NCBI GenBank assembly: GCA_021014325.1
Contig: CM037474.1
Location: 7,481,130-7,545,129, forward strand
Source of the DNA: Plazaster borealis
Taxonomy: Eukaryota > Echinodermata > Asteroidea > Forcipulatida > Labidiasteridae
Reading direction: 5' to 3'
DNA length: 64,000 nt
Of this stretch, positions 42,461 to 56,800 are shown piece after piece (positions within the stretch are counted from its first letter, which is position 1; every line of letters begins with the position of its first letter). The notes beneath the pieces are model-generated. The model was not told where the DNA came from. It ran no database searches and saw only the letters and a program-made list of their open reading frames with translations. The translations under genes and the position numbers were made by a program.

Positions 42461-44809
42461 ATGAACGAATTTTGGAGAGATAATTATTGGGTAACTAAAC
42501 CAAATGCAATGTAATAATCTGAGACGTAGCCCCATATGATATAGTGCCAATACTCCGGCACTAATGGGGCTATCTGGGACGATACTTTAAAACAAATCTG
42601 TGATGCGATCAAGCAAAATGAGTCGTTTGTCGACCCAGGTCATTTTTCATATTGTTATACATTTGAAAAGAGCATAATCTATGTTTTAATACTGTTAAAA
42701 CCCCATGTTGATAGAACATTTGGTCCAAAAGTTATGAAAGTAGAATCACCAAGAGATGCGAGAGAATGAAACTGAGAAAAGGGGGTTTAAATTTGAGTTG
42801 TTTATTGAAACTACATCGGCACATTTTCTTTCAATGCTAATTTTAACCCCTTTTTGATATTATTTATCAGGAAGGAGTTGCCAATATAAAATAAGATATA
42901 TTTGATATATTTTGGCATTTAAATTTACACAAAAAAATATTTTTGAAAATTTCACCTCTGTTGGCCTGTTTTGGCTTGTTTCTCCATACTGATATTTCCG
43001 ACAAATGACTCATTTAGCTTGATCACGAGTTAATTATTTAAATTCCATGGTACATAGTCCATGTCTTCAGTTTGTGTTTATGTTCATGTTTTAGCCGGCA
43101 TCCGGCTCTTGCTTGCTACTTAATCTGCTAGAGAAACAATTCACAATTTTGTGCATGCAAATAAATCAAGCTTTTAACCTGAGGCAAAAAACAAGTTGCT
43201 TTTGATATGTTGTCAATAATAATATTATGTCCGAGTATTACATCATGTATGCTCATTTTAGAGGGACCAATATTTTAAATCCAACATTTCTAAAGTTGCA
43301 AACATATATTAAAACTTGATGGACATTGAAACTTTCACACCACGCACCGATCTTCGATGACTTCAATAGCGTCCCATTTGTTTTGAGTTTTACCTGTTTT
43401 CAAGGCAAACAAGAAAGTATGGTGTGAAGCCATACATAAAAGAAACATCTGCAGTGACTACAAGTTCTCTGTGAGACTTTGTGTATGACTCTATAGCCAT
43501 TACAATTACAATTGTTTAAATTTTGATATTAATAATAATAATGACATGAGGGTTACAACAAAATTTCTCCAGACTATCAGAAAATGATATAAGGCACATG
43601 GCTTCTTTATGCCTCTTGTATTTTTTTCCCCAGAATGCTCAGGGCTAAGAATGTTCAGTCACATGATTTGATCATCGTGACTTGTGAATTGAAAAAGTGT
43701 TTGATGAAACTTTTTCGGTGGGCAATTTTTTTGTTATGGCCCCGACAGTATGACATATTTTTGTACCTTGTAGAAATGCCTAAAATACCACAACTTTTTG
43801 CATTTATAAGTGCAACTAACCAGTGGAGCCTTACATGTTTCTAAGTTTTGGTCGAAGGAGAGGAGACTCTATGCTTGGCAAGTCAAACCACAAAAATTGT
43901 ATCTAGGGACTGTTTACAGCACGCGCAGTGACGTGAAACTTATGCCTTGAGGGGCACCCCGAATACGGGACCTCCTACCATAGACTGTGCAATTGTGAGA
44001 AACACTGATTCTGACTCTGATTCTGATTCTGACTCTGACCTGATGAGCATGCTGAGACTGGTGGTGTGATATATATCCTGCATATTTTAAGCGATAATTT
44101 CTGCTTAATTTAAGCAGCTCTGACTCTGATACTGAATGAACTTTATAGGGCCTACATGTACTTTGTCGGGAAGTGTTAAACAATTTTAAGCAGCCAATGT
44201 TGTGCTTGTATGGTTAGTTTTTTGTTAGATAATGTTAAGGCCAAGTAAAATAAGAAACGAGTTTGTCGTCCCCGCCCGCCTCCTTTTTGGCCGCCGCCTC
44301 CTTTTTTTAACTATTTACTATTTGAAAAAAAATAAAAATAAATTCCCAACTTTCTCATTACAATTCTGTGTGCAGTCCCTAGCTAGTTGAGGGCTAAAAG
44401 GGTGATTCTCCTGACTTAAATATCTTCAATGTTTTGGCACCAAACCCAGCTGGGCATTCTTTTCAGATCGGAGAACTGTTGTCGAAGGTGATGGTGCTGC
44501 GATTCTGCATTTAAGGGTCTTATAAATCATTTATTTTGTCACAAATTGCATCAGTAGGCCTATGCTCAAATAACACAATATCTGTGAATAAATATACCTT
44601 GGCCAACCATATTTAGCTAAAATTTGAAAAATAGTAATTAGTAGCGCCCTGCCTCCTCTTTTTTTTTAAAAGTCCGGACGAGAAACTCGTTTCTTATTTT
44701 AGTTGGCCTAATGAATAATTTTTGGTTTAATTTTCCAGGTTGCTGTAGTGATTGCATTGTCAGGAGCACTTATCATACTTGTCATCATTGCTGCTATCAT
44801 CTGCTATCG
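42461..44809 (+). other. Slob: N-terminal membrane anchor of the Slob-like protein (exons 1-2)
   Basis: Exon 1 gives ten residues. Exon 2 encodes VAVVIALSGALIILVIIAAI then ICY, an uninterrupted hydrophobic helix, and its last two bases start an Arg codon completed by exon 3 (RR HSRYDY). The short N-terminus and the positive residues after the helix suggest N-out, C-in topology, which puts the pseudokinase in the cytoplasm. The start is supported by A at -3 and an upstream in-frame TAA. Confidence 0.82.
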
Positions 44810-47800
44810 GTAAGTTCAAGCAGACACTGCAGGCCAGAATTCCATCATTCATTTTCATTCTACCAAGGGCATTTTCCATTAGAATGAAGTCGATGGAATC
44901 ATGGAAGGGGCACAAGGCGAAGAGCAGCAGCAACAGAGGCCATACCCTCTTTTGTAATTCCAGGACTGCACCGTGGATGTGTGTGATTTAAATCATAATA
45001 GTCCGTAGGCCTATCACCTTTTGTTTAAATCAATAATTGCAGATGTTATACAACAAACTTAAATGATATACAAATATTGTTTTCATGTCTTTCACTTTAG
45101 GTTGGGAAAGGGGGTAAATGCTGTGACTCTTACTGTAATGTAGCATATTATTTTCATCCATGATTCCGACTTCATGAGGTGGTCTAGTTTGACACAGTAA
45201 GAAATACAAAACTTGGGCAAGTTATTGTAGCTATAGTACCGAAGCAATAAACAATGCATGGGTTACATCTATGTTAAATCACAATTTAAATTACAAGTGT
45301 ATTATTAGTTATCCCGCGAGCGCAAGTGGAACACAGTAGTAGTGGCGTCTGTATCCCACATACCACGATGAGGCTGTTTGCCTCTGTGGGACACAGATCT
45401 TATGCACTACATTATTTGGTGGTCCACGTGTGCAAGACAGAGAACAAATTTATCTTCCAGAAACTTGACACAAAGTGCAATCTGCAGTTGTCTATTTTGT
45501 GTAGGCCTATATCATAGCGCGACACCTGCGTGGAGATAGAACAGCGCATTACGCAGGGTGTGATACATGTTTGACCGTCTGTAACGGTATAAATTCACAC
45601 TGCTGTTGCCATGAATCGACGAATCAGAATCGAGGATTCAAGTTTGCATGAAGATAAATGTTGATACCAGTAGCTGTTTTCAAGTTTTTAGACTACTATC
45701 AGAAGTATGGGTAGGTCTGAGTCATATGAACAAACATACAAAACAAATTGTGCTCTTCATTATTTTGTTAAACCAATTTTTGAAAAGTTATTAATTGAGT
45801 TTTATTCAATGAATTTTGTTACCATCTCATCAAAAGAATGAGATGAGTGTAATCAAAGAGTTGTTATTCAGAATAAAACAGCTATTTATACCTCAATATG
45901 TACACAGTGTGTTAACACCAGTCATGGAGTGAGTAGTGCAAAGGTCAAGATAACTTAGTGTACACCGTGGTTTGAATACTGAATTGATACTGTAAAAGAA
46001 AAAAAAGTATTTCAATTCAAAACAAAGCACTGTTGAACTTACATGTATGGTAATGTTTACACTGTCTGACTCTTTGCTTACTGATAAGCAAATTCTAATC
46101 TGAAAATCTTTTTCAGCTAGACATTTGAAGCCAGTTCATAAACACAAATGAACATAAATTTATGCGAGTCCACATACATACATAACTTCACACTGTAGAC
46201 TCTTTATTTTGTTGAAGTAGGAATGTTACATTCAATAATCCCATTGCAGGATACACCCATGCACATGCAGACGAGTATAAACTGGTCTTTATATTTTATA
46301 AACACAAAGCTGCTCATCCAGAGGACTGTTTTTTTTTTTCTGCCATGTTGTCAAATTAAACATACAGCATCAATTCAAACCTTAATAAACATTCACATGA
46401 CATAATATTTACCTCACTGCAAACATCGGTTATTTAAATACAAACTACAACACTGCAAAGTATGTAATTGTAGCATGTTTTTAAGAATGTAACTTACTGA
46501 TGTCATGTTGATTTCATAGAAAATTCTCGCAGTTATTATATAGCTTTAAAAAAAACCTTTGTACATGTACATGTAGTTGAAAAAGGAAAACATAAATTAG
46601 TTTTGTAAACATTCAAATCATTACATAAAATTTGTGTGTATTTTTTTCATGTAACAAAACTAATGTGAAGATATTAGTTAGCAGACATGGGTGAATGCAT
46701 TACGAATCTGTGCCAGAGCAGTAATATCATGGAAATGGCCAACCATGTGTCCAATACAGGATGATCCCTACGGCAACCCTCCAACAATTTTTACTTTCGA
46801 AACTAAGAAATCTTTTGTGCAATCCAGCCAACCATTAAAAGTGAAAGTAACCCACCCTGGCAGTGTATTAAGGCAATCATAGCAGGTGCCCACTGACGCA
46901 AGGATAACAGCAATAAACAGTCTAACATTTGGTACTGAAGAAGGTGCTTCAGGTACTAATGGACATTGCAAAACTAATTCCATCCTGTAACTTATGCTCG
47001 TTGTGCATTCAGGGTTAATGATACGGTTAGAGACAAAGCATCTCACTGCCTACCACACCCGTAGAAGATGGGGTAATTGTGTCATGGTTGCATCGGCCCC
47101 TGGGGCAAGTGCTAGAAAACGGTCCATCTGAAAGCAAGATTAAAGCATTAGCTAGGCCTATATCATTCAACTGACCTGGCACACATGCACCACTAGAAAT
47201 CAAAGAGTAAACTGAAGACACCGTAACACCCCCAGTGGGAGGATAGCTTGTTGATGATAGAAACAACCGCAACATTGTTCAATTTGATAGCACACTAACC
47301 ATCAATGTTTTAACAACAGTTCATCTGTGACGACAGCCCAACATGGTAGAACTTTTGATATTTTGATGAGCAGATCTTTGTGCCACACTCAGTGTCATAT
47401 GCGACAGTAAGATCAATGAAGACAGCACCAGTCTTGAGGCGATCCTGGTATCCATTTCGATGTAGGTGGAGAGGGCAAGAACTTGTTCTTGTGTACTTCT
47501 ACCATAAAGGAATCCTGCTTGCTCAATGCGCAGTACTTCCTTTACAGCGGGCTTGATCCGGTGGAGGATGATCTGCTTATAGCAATTTATAGCACATTGA
47601 AAGAAGTGAGAGCAGTCAATAGTTGGAAGCCAGTTTAAGGTCTTTCCCAGGTTTTGGGAGGACGATGGTTTTAGCTGCTCTCCAGTGTTTTTGAAGATTT
47701 TTCTCAGAAGTAACCCCTGCTAGCCAGTTTTTGGCTGCATGTCCTAGAGTTTTCAGAAATTCATATCTTGGAGCTGTACCACACTTCAGGTCTTACAGGG

Positions 47801-50800
47801 CTGCATTCACTTCTTCAACAGTGATTGTAGTCAGTGTTGCAATTTTCTCTTCTGGGGGTGACTGCCTGAAAGCGCCATTCTTGTGTGGTCTCAGAATACT
47901 TGATTTGTTTCTCAATCGGACTATTACCCAAGTTTACGAGATGGCTAGCTACTGCATTTGGTTTGACTTATGGTCTGGTTAAGTTTGGGGGTTGGTGGTT
48001 GGAGCCGAGATTGCGAATGAGCTTCCAGCTTTTTCTACTCAAGTGTGAGGTTCAGACTAGGCTTCTGGTGGAATCCTTCCAACAAAATTGGTGGGCCTTG
48101 TCAAGGCATGAGATGGTCATCAGTAACATCCGGTTCGTCTGAGCTGGTGTTCTCCGCAAGAAGTTGTTGCCATTCAGAGTCAAAGCACGGTGTAGCTTGA
48201 ACTGAAGCCTTGCGGTATGTTTGCCTTGAAGACTGCTTTGGTAAATCTAGAGTATGCTTCATCAGTCACTGAGGGCTCTTTAGTAGGAAGGCAAACGACA
48301 CTCTTATCAAGCTGTAAGGAGAAATATGTCCAGTTTGCCTTGTGGAAGTTCCAGCGTAGTTTTTCTAGTGATCAAGTTATTGGAATGCATAGCCCGACAT
48401 GGGTCACAGTAGGTCTATTTGGCTCCTTGGGAAGTTATCCAGTACTTACACAGATGTTTGTAGATTTGGTCATTATTTGAGGTGACCCAACACTGGTCAG
48501 ATGGATAGTCACTATTCCAGCTTGCAGAATGGAAGGAGCGTTTTGTTTTATGTCAATGACAAGGCTCAGGTTTAGTGCAGATGATAATTCCATCACCCAG
48601 CCGCCTTTGCTATTCCCAGATAGTGATTGAAACGCTGATCAATTATTCCCCTCTAGACTGGTGAACAGAGCTAACATCCAGTGGATTATAAGTAAATGGC
48701 TCTAGAATAGTGAACACACCTCAACAACACCCAGTGAGTAAGTACTAATGGCTCTAGAATGGTGATCACACCTCAATATCATCAAGTGGATTGCTCTAGA
48801 ATGATAAACACACCTCAACGTAGTGGCTCTAGAATTGTGAACACACCTCAGCAACATTCACTGGCTAAGTACTAATGGCTCTTTAGAATGCTGAACAACT
48901 CAACAATATCTAGTGGCTCGAGAATTGTGAACACACCTCGGCGACATGCAGAGAAGTACTAATGGCTCTAAAATTGTAAACACACCTCAACAATATCAAT
49001 TGGATATAATGGTTCTAGAATGATGAACACACCTCATCAGCAACATCCAATGGCTCTAGAATGGTGAACACACCTCAACAACATCCAGTGAATAAAGTGC
49101 CAATGGCTATAGAATGGTGAACATACCTCAACAATATGGCTCTAGAATGATGAACACGCCTCACTCAGATCAGCAACAGCAAGTGGATGTACTAAAATGG
49201 CTCTAGAATGGTGAACACACCTCAACATCAAGTGGATATATACATAAGGCTCTAGAATGATGAACATCTCACCAGCAACATCCAGTGGCTCTAGAATGGT
49301 GAACACACCTCAACAACATCCAGTGAAAAAAGTAACAATGGCTATAGAATGGTGAACACACCTCAACAATATGGCTCTAGAATGATGAACACGCCTCAGC
49401 AACAGCAAGTGGATGTACTAAAATGGCTCTAGAATGGTGAACACACCTCAACATCAAGTGGATATACATAAGGCTCTAGAATGATGAACATCTCACCAGC
49501 AACATCCAGTGGCTCTAGAATGGTGAACACACCTCAACAACATCCAGTGAATTTAATTGCTATGGAATGGTGAACACACCTCATTAAAACAACATCCAAT
49601 GGATATAACATACATACTAATGGCTCTAGTATTGTGAACACACCTCAGCAGCATCCAGTGGCTATAGAATTGTGAACACACCTTGGCTACACCCATCAGT
49701 GGCTCTTGAATTGTGAACACACCTCAGCAATAGCCAGTGGGTAAGTGATAATGGCTCTAGGATGGTGAACACACCACAGCAACATCAAGTGGATCGGTCT
49801 AGAATTGTGAACCCAGCTCAGCAACATCTAGTGGTAAAGTACAATTGCTCGAGATCTAGAATGGTGAACACAGTAAACACCTTAGCTTACATGTACATCC
49901 AGTGGGTAAGTTCCAATGGCTGAAGAATGGTGAACACACCTCAGCAACATCCAGTGGATAAGTGCTAATGGCTTCTAGACTTGTGAACCCACCTCAGCAA
50001 CATCCAGTGGTCAAATACAATTGCTCGAGATCTAGAATGGTGAACACAGTAAACACCTTAGCATACATCCAGTGGGTAAGTTCCAATGGCTGAAGAATGG
50101 TGAACACACCTCAGCAACATCCACAGTGGATGTAAATGCTCTAGAATTGTGAACACACCTCAGCAACATCCAGTGGATAAGTGCTAATGGATCTAGAATG
50201 CTGAACACACCTCAGCAACATCCACAGTGGATGTAATTGCTCTAGAATGGTGAACACACCTCAGCAACATCCAGTGGATAAGTGCTAATGGCTCTAGAAT
50301 GCTGAACTTACCTTAGTAACATCTAGCGGATAAGTACTAAATGCTGAACATATCTCAGCAACATCCAGCGGTTAAGTATACTGCTCTATAAAATGGTGAA
50401 CACACCTCAACAACATCAAGTGGATACAGATGGCTCTAGAATGGTGAACAAAACACACCTCAGACCCATTAGGAAAAGTACGCATATATATGGTTCGCCT
50501 CAACAAGATATAAGATGAGCTCCAGATTATTGAACTTTAATCAGTTTTAGAAGGACAAATAACTTGTGTATACAGTGACATCCTGTATAAGAGGCATGTT
50601 TTCAGGGCTTACATTTTTGTACAATGTGTAACTTGCATTATATAGATATTTTGTTGTGAGAAGCTAACAATTTCATCTCCTCATATTGGGGCTGATTTCA
50701 TAGAGCTGCTCAACAGCCCATTTTGTGCTTTATACTGCGCAAGTTTCCAGTTCATAGCGCTGCTAACCGTAGGCTAAGCACACAAAAAGACAAGCTAACC

Positions 50801-53800
50801 TTCCGGTGCTTACTTTATGAAAATGAAAATGGCGTCGATCTGTCATCGTTGCAATCCCCAAAAAGGGGAACAGTACGCAACTCACCAACCAACTCAGCCT
50901 TATGTCAGTTTATGCAAAACTATTCAATCGCGTGCTATTGGTCAGTCTACACTCATCCTACCATTGCAGGCTGGTTGCCGACCTAATTGGAACACTACTG
51001 AACAGATAGCATGTCTTCGAATGGCAATTGATGCGTGCCGCTCCAGGAGGCGGAGTCTGGTAATAGGCTTTGACGACTTCTCCAAAGCATTCGACTGTGT
51101 TGACCACGGGGCTCTGAGAGAGGTTCTATCATTCTTCGGTATACCCACACTTTTCATCAACGCAATAATGTCACTGTACACCAACACAGCTGCACGTGTG
51201 TGCACATCCTCGGGTTGCACCGACGAGTTTGACACGACATCTGGTGTGCTCCAGGGAGATACGTTGGCGCCCTACTTGTTTGTCATCGTCATGGACTACA
51301 TCTTACGCACGGCACTCACCCTAGAAGATGCTTACACTGTGAGGAGACCTATGTCGGCACGACGAATGGCTGTGAAAATCCCTACACTTGCATACGCCGA
51401 CGACGCCATGCCGATTTCTGATGATCCAGACGCAGCCCAACGCAAACTACATTGCTTTGAGGCAGCATCAGCCAAAGTAGGTCTGCGCCTGAATGCCAGC
51501 AAGACGAAGGTCATGTTTATTGGAGACATTCCACACACTACCATCTGTACAACAGCCGGCGTCCCTCTCGCAGCCTGCGACGACTTTTGCTACCTGGGAT
51601 GCAACGTGGCAGATAGCAAAAGTGCCATTCAGGGCAACTGGCATGGGTCGCAGCACGAAAATTCACACCTGTGTGGGATGGAGTAGCCAGCGATAACGCC
51701 AAAATGCAGCTCTTTATAATCCACAGTCGAGGCAGTGCTTTTGTACAGCTGCGATGCTCTAGCAATCACCGACACCATGGCCAAGAATCTCGACGCTTCT
51801 CACCGTGCTGTCATGCGTCATTGTCTTGGTGTGCACTTTCCAGTACGGCTGTCCAACACAGACTTGTACGCTCGCACATGCGTAGCACCTGCCATAACAA
51901 CCCTGCTTAGAAGTTGTCTTCGTTTAATTGGCAATGCTCTGCGAAGACCTGAGGTGCCTCTCTTGCTGCCTTCTTAAATCCACAAAACCAACCATCTGAA
52001 CTCTTTCGACAGGGTGGAAGCCTGCGCTGCACCTACATATCACAGGCTATAGACGACCTCAACGCCATCGGCCTACAACATGATCAGGCTGTTCGTGCTG
52101 CCCGGGATCAGCCTGGATGGCAAAAAACGAATTTCTAACATTTCAAAAACCCGTGGTCACAACTTCTCAAGCCGAGTTCGGCCGAGTAGCGTCAACTATA
52201 TGAAAATGAATGATGTAACAATGCAAATGTCACTGCATTGGCCAATTTTGGTTTGTTGTCCATATTGGTCGCCATAGACTGTAGTAGTTGACTTCAGCCT
52301 CTGTCTGTGTTGCACAATAATTGTGAATTAATAAGGAAAACAAGACCTTGACCTTTACTGGTATCAAAATGTATGAGTGCAGACCCGCGACTATATGCCA
52401 TCGCAGATCATCATTATTATTGGACGTTTGAGTCTTGTACATTGTCAAACACTTTTAAGAAGATTATCTGTCTCATAAACAAGTGTTTTTAACCCAACTG
52501 TTTCAACTGAGCAGTTGTGCATTTCTTTGCTTTGCATCTGAATTACTTTGTTCATTGTCCAAATGTTTAAAACGGGCGACCATAATTATCATCCATTCCC
52601 TGAAGATACACTTTTAGGAATGAAACAATTCTTCCGTGCATTTGTTTACTTTTTCCCTTGGGCCTACACCTAGAACTACACGAATTATGATGACTTTTCT
52701 AGCAATATATTAATTTTCTGCTGGATAATTGACTAATTAGGCTTAATTCACTGATTGGTGTTCACTAAGAGGTGAACTCGAGACTGTGTTTGGATCAGTG
52801 TTTACCGTTTGAATGGCCAGCGCTGCGCTGCATGCAGGCCCACTTTGTTTATCAGCCCTACTTTAAGTAGCTGCATATAATGAGGGTTACAAATACCGCA
52901 AGCCATCATCCGTTAAACTCGGTGTGTGTGCTGCGCTCTGCGCTTAAAACTAGCTGCGACAGCTTTTCAAATACCGCTCGCCCTACTGTGCTATTTTTAG
53001 ACTCATCTGGCTGGGGCAAAGCTGCATCCTCGCACCGTACCCTTCGGCATTGTAAGGGCAGGGCAGGCCGGGCGACCGGTTGTTCAGGGGTTCAAAGGTG
53101 ACTTTTTTTGTGGCATGAATTTTTCATTTGCTCGTATGTCGAGCGTGCCCCTTTAAGAACAGATATTTAAAATTATTTTAAGATGTCTCAACACAGAGAA
53201 AGGCCACTCAGATGTAACAATACAAAAGATTTTATAGGTGTATATGAACTGTGTACAGGTTTTGGAAAAGTTTTGATTGTATGATATTTATGTGTTATTT
53301 GTATTGTTTTGCCAAAATTATATGTAAATTATGTGCGTATACAGTAATAATGATTGAATTGTAATATATTACTGATGGTAAGTTACATTGAATGCTTCTT
53401 TTTAATATTGGTTTTCAGACGTCACTCCAGATATGATTATACTCCTCTACAAGAATATTTATCACTCCCAGCAAAGCTACAGAAAGAAAAAAAGATGGAA
53501 AGAAATACAATAAGAGGTACTAGCATATATATCATACAAATTGAGATCATGAATATGAATTAAGGTGTTATAATGATTTATGAATATTAACAAAGTAATC
53601 TTTCATCTGCCAGACTGAATCAAATGTCATAATGTCAAGGTCCATGTCCAGTAGCCACCGTGTTGCAATCGGATCACAGCTGGCCAGATGAACGATGCCA
53701 CTGTCCAGTTTTCTACTGTGGCACTCATTGTTGATGCAGCCCCACAGTCACACTCCTGTGATGGCTTCATATGCTGCTTGTGTAGCATGTGGCCAGTATG

Positions 53801-56800
53801 CCTGTGGCCTGTGAGGAGCTGATTTAGACGACACCAGCTCTTTCTGGGAAAGTTGAAGCAAGCTGGTACTTCAGAAGGTGACCAGAGATCGTTGAACCAT
53901 ACATTATCGTCATCTTCTTTCATGTGCAAGACTGAATCAAATGTCAAAAAAATACTAATGAAACTTAAATTTTGAACAAAGTATAGCTGTAACTATGATT
54001 GGCAGTGGTCCGCTTAGAATTCCCTACATTTGACCTGGGAATATTCTGATCTAACTATCGGCCAGAGATCAGTTTCATTACTGTGAGGTGATTTTCAAAC
54101 ACTCAGAAATGGCTGTAGAACGTAAATGATCTCAGTTTACCATGGAAGAGAAAATTTGTTCTCTTGGTAAGCGAAAATGGTATGCATTGTATGCAGCATT
54201 TTTCAAAAAATTGTGTTCATAAGTGACAAGGCAATTTCAAATCTCTTGCCTAATTAAAAACAAATGTTATTGTTTTTGAATATGTACATGATATTGCACA
54301 GATTGCTTGCTATAAATATGTACTTAACAGTTTTATTGTTATAACAGAAACGGCATTGTTGAATTGTCAGTTTTACCTCCGGGCCCATGCTGGAAAGTAT
54401 ACCTTTATTGAACAACTACCTGACATGGGTAAGTGCTAACATTATGTTTGTATGTTATGTACAATTACAAGCCCAAACTGCTGTTGTATTGGAGTATGTT
54501 TACCACAGGATGTGGCCACTATTTCCCAACTAGTTTTAGTGATTGGTTTTCATGGAATCAGTAAAAATGTAGTCAATTTGACTTTTGGTGAGGCTAGATG
54601 AGTGTAATGTAGTAATAATGTGTAGGTGCCCATAGCTATTTGAACACTCTGTGATTACAAATATATTCTGTCTTGTTATTGGTTGAGAGTTTGTCTCATA
54701 ATATGTGGGTTTATTTTACTATCAAATCATGTAACGGAAAATGAGATTTTACTCTAGCAATATAAGCAAACTATAGCATGAACACAACCTTGAACTCAGC
54801 GCAGTTGTTTTGTGGTATATATATTTACTATGTAATTAATATACAAAGAAAGGTGTCAATAGTCCACCAAAATTTGCTTATTTTTTTCAAATGTCTTAAC
54901 AATTATTTAGGTGTTATAAAAAATATATATTGACTACGTAATGTAAAACTATTGTGTGATTCCTGGAGCCATGTCCTCTGCTACCTCAGGAAAGTAGAAT
55001 ACTCCACTGTTTCTTGTTGTTTGCTGTTGTTGTTGTTTTTTGTCTTGCACTTAGAAAAAACCCAAAAACCAAAACCCCAACTCCATTGAGGGATCACCTT
55101 CAGACAATCAGTGTTTGTAGTCAGCTTTGCATCATGCAACTTCACATTAAGTAGAAGGTGATGGAATTTTAAGAATTACCTTTTATTTCATGCCAATAAC
55201 AACTTCTAAAAAACAAAGAAAGAAAAGCACAGTACTAGTTTTGTTTTTGTTTTTGTTCAGGGAGCCGTGTGGACAGACATTGGTTTCTTGTGCGTTACAG
55301 ATCACAAAGCAAAAACATGCTTCTAAGTATATGTAACCGAGCAACAAACTGCTCTATACCATTTAACAGCAATACACATAAAGTATTGCGGGAGTTGCTA
55401 AAGTGTATTAAGGTAAGGTTTGTGTTCAACCTCTCATACAAGCATTAATGTATGTTATGATGACATATGTAGGAAGGCATACTCTGCAGTTTTTACCTTC
55501 ATTGGTATGTTGTATGAACATGGCTTGGCAAATTACATATTATGTACAATGTATGTGTGATAAACGTTGTCAGTTCTTGAATTTAAACCCAGTCATGCAT
55601 TAACTGCCTGGGATTGGATGTTTCAGTTTTAAAAAAGCCCTTAAAGGCATCGTACACGTTTGGTAATTGTCAAAGACCAGTGTTCTCATTTGGTGTATTC
55701 CAACATATGCATAAAATAACAAGCCTGTGAAAATTTGGGCTCAATTGGTCATCGAAGTTGCAAGAAAATGATGAAAGAAAAAACACCTTTGTTGTACAAA
55801 TTTGTGTGGTTTCAGATCTAGGAATGAAAACTTCTTGCAAGAAGTTTTTATTATTTTAGTGAGAAAAAAACTACGTTACTTCAGGGGGAGTCGTTTCTCA
55901 CAATGTTTTATACTATCAACAGCTCTCTGTTGCTCGTTACCAAGTCAGTTTTTATGCTAATCATGAGTAATTACCAAACGTGTATGATGCCTTTAATCAA
56001 TTACTTGTGCCTTAAATAAATGACTTGATGAGTTTGATTTCATAAAAATGCAGCTTCATACAGATGGAATTGAATGAATGAGGTGGATACCACTTTAAGA
56101 CTGGTGTTTAAGAGCACTGTTACTGGAGGCCATTTAAAGTTACATGTAGTGTACTATGTTGTTGAATCTGATTGTTGTCTTTCAGCATCCTTATGTATGG
56201 CCAGTTGTAGACATTGATCTACTTGAGGAACAGGAGCTTGTTGTGCTGATACAGAACTACAATCGTAAAGGGTCTTTGAAAGATTACATCTATAATGTAA
56301 GACAAAGAATACAATATTTTCTACTGATTAATGATTTATACATCTTCATACAGTATATATAACTACATGGTGAAGCAAAGCATACTGAGAAAGAAAACAC
56401 ACTATAGAAGGGTGGATGTAGAACAAAGAGTGAGTGCAGAACATAGCAGGGGCTGAAAATTGACTGTGCAAAACACAGTGGGTGGAGGCCAAAGAGGGTC
56501 CAGAGCATACATGTAATAGCAAAGTGCCATGAATTCGAGTTGGCAGAATAATATATTTGAAACTGCAAGTGTGCATAGAAAGTGCACGAGCAAGTGTGCA
56601 TTGAAAGCGCACACCACAAGTGAGTAAATATGACATCAGAAATACAGAACAAACTGAATGTATAGTAAAATTGTGAGCTTTTGAGCAAGTACATATATAA
56701 GAAGCAAGTGCAGAACATGGTAAATACAGAGACCAGTGAGTGCAGAACACAGCTATTATATGCAGAGCATTAATCAGGAACTTGACAAGTGTGGACATTT

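Noticed and set aside
56290..56798. Minus-strand frames of 140-150 codons rich in Cys and Ser
   Set aside because: They lie in a Slob-like intron, overlap each other in two frames and match no family; the composition follows local GTGCAGAACA repeats.
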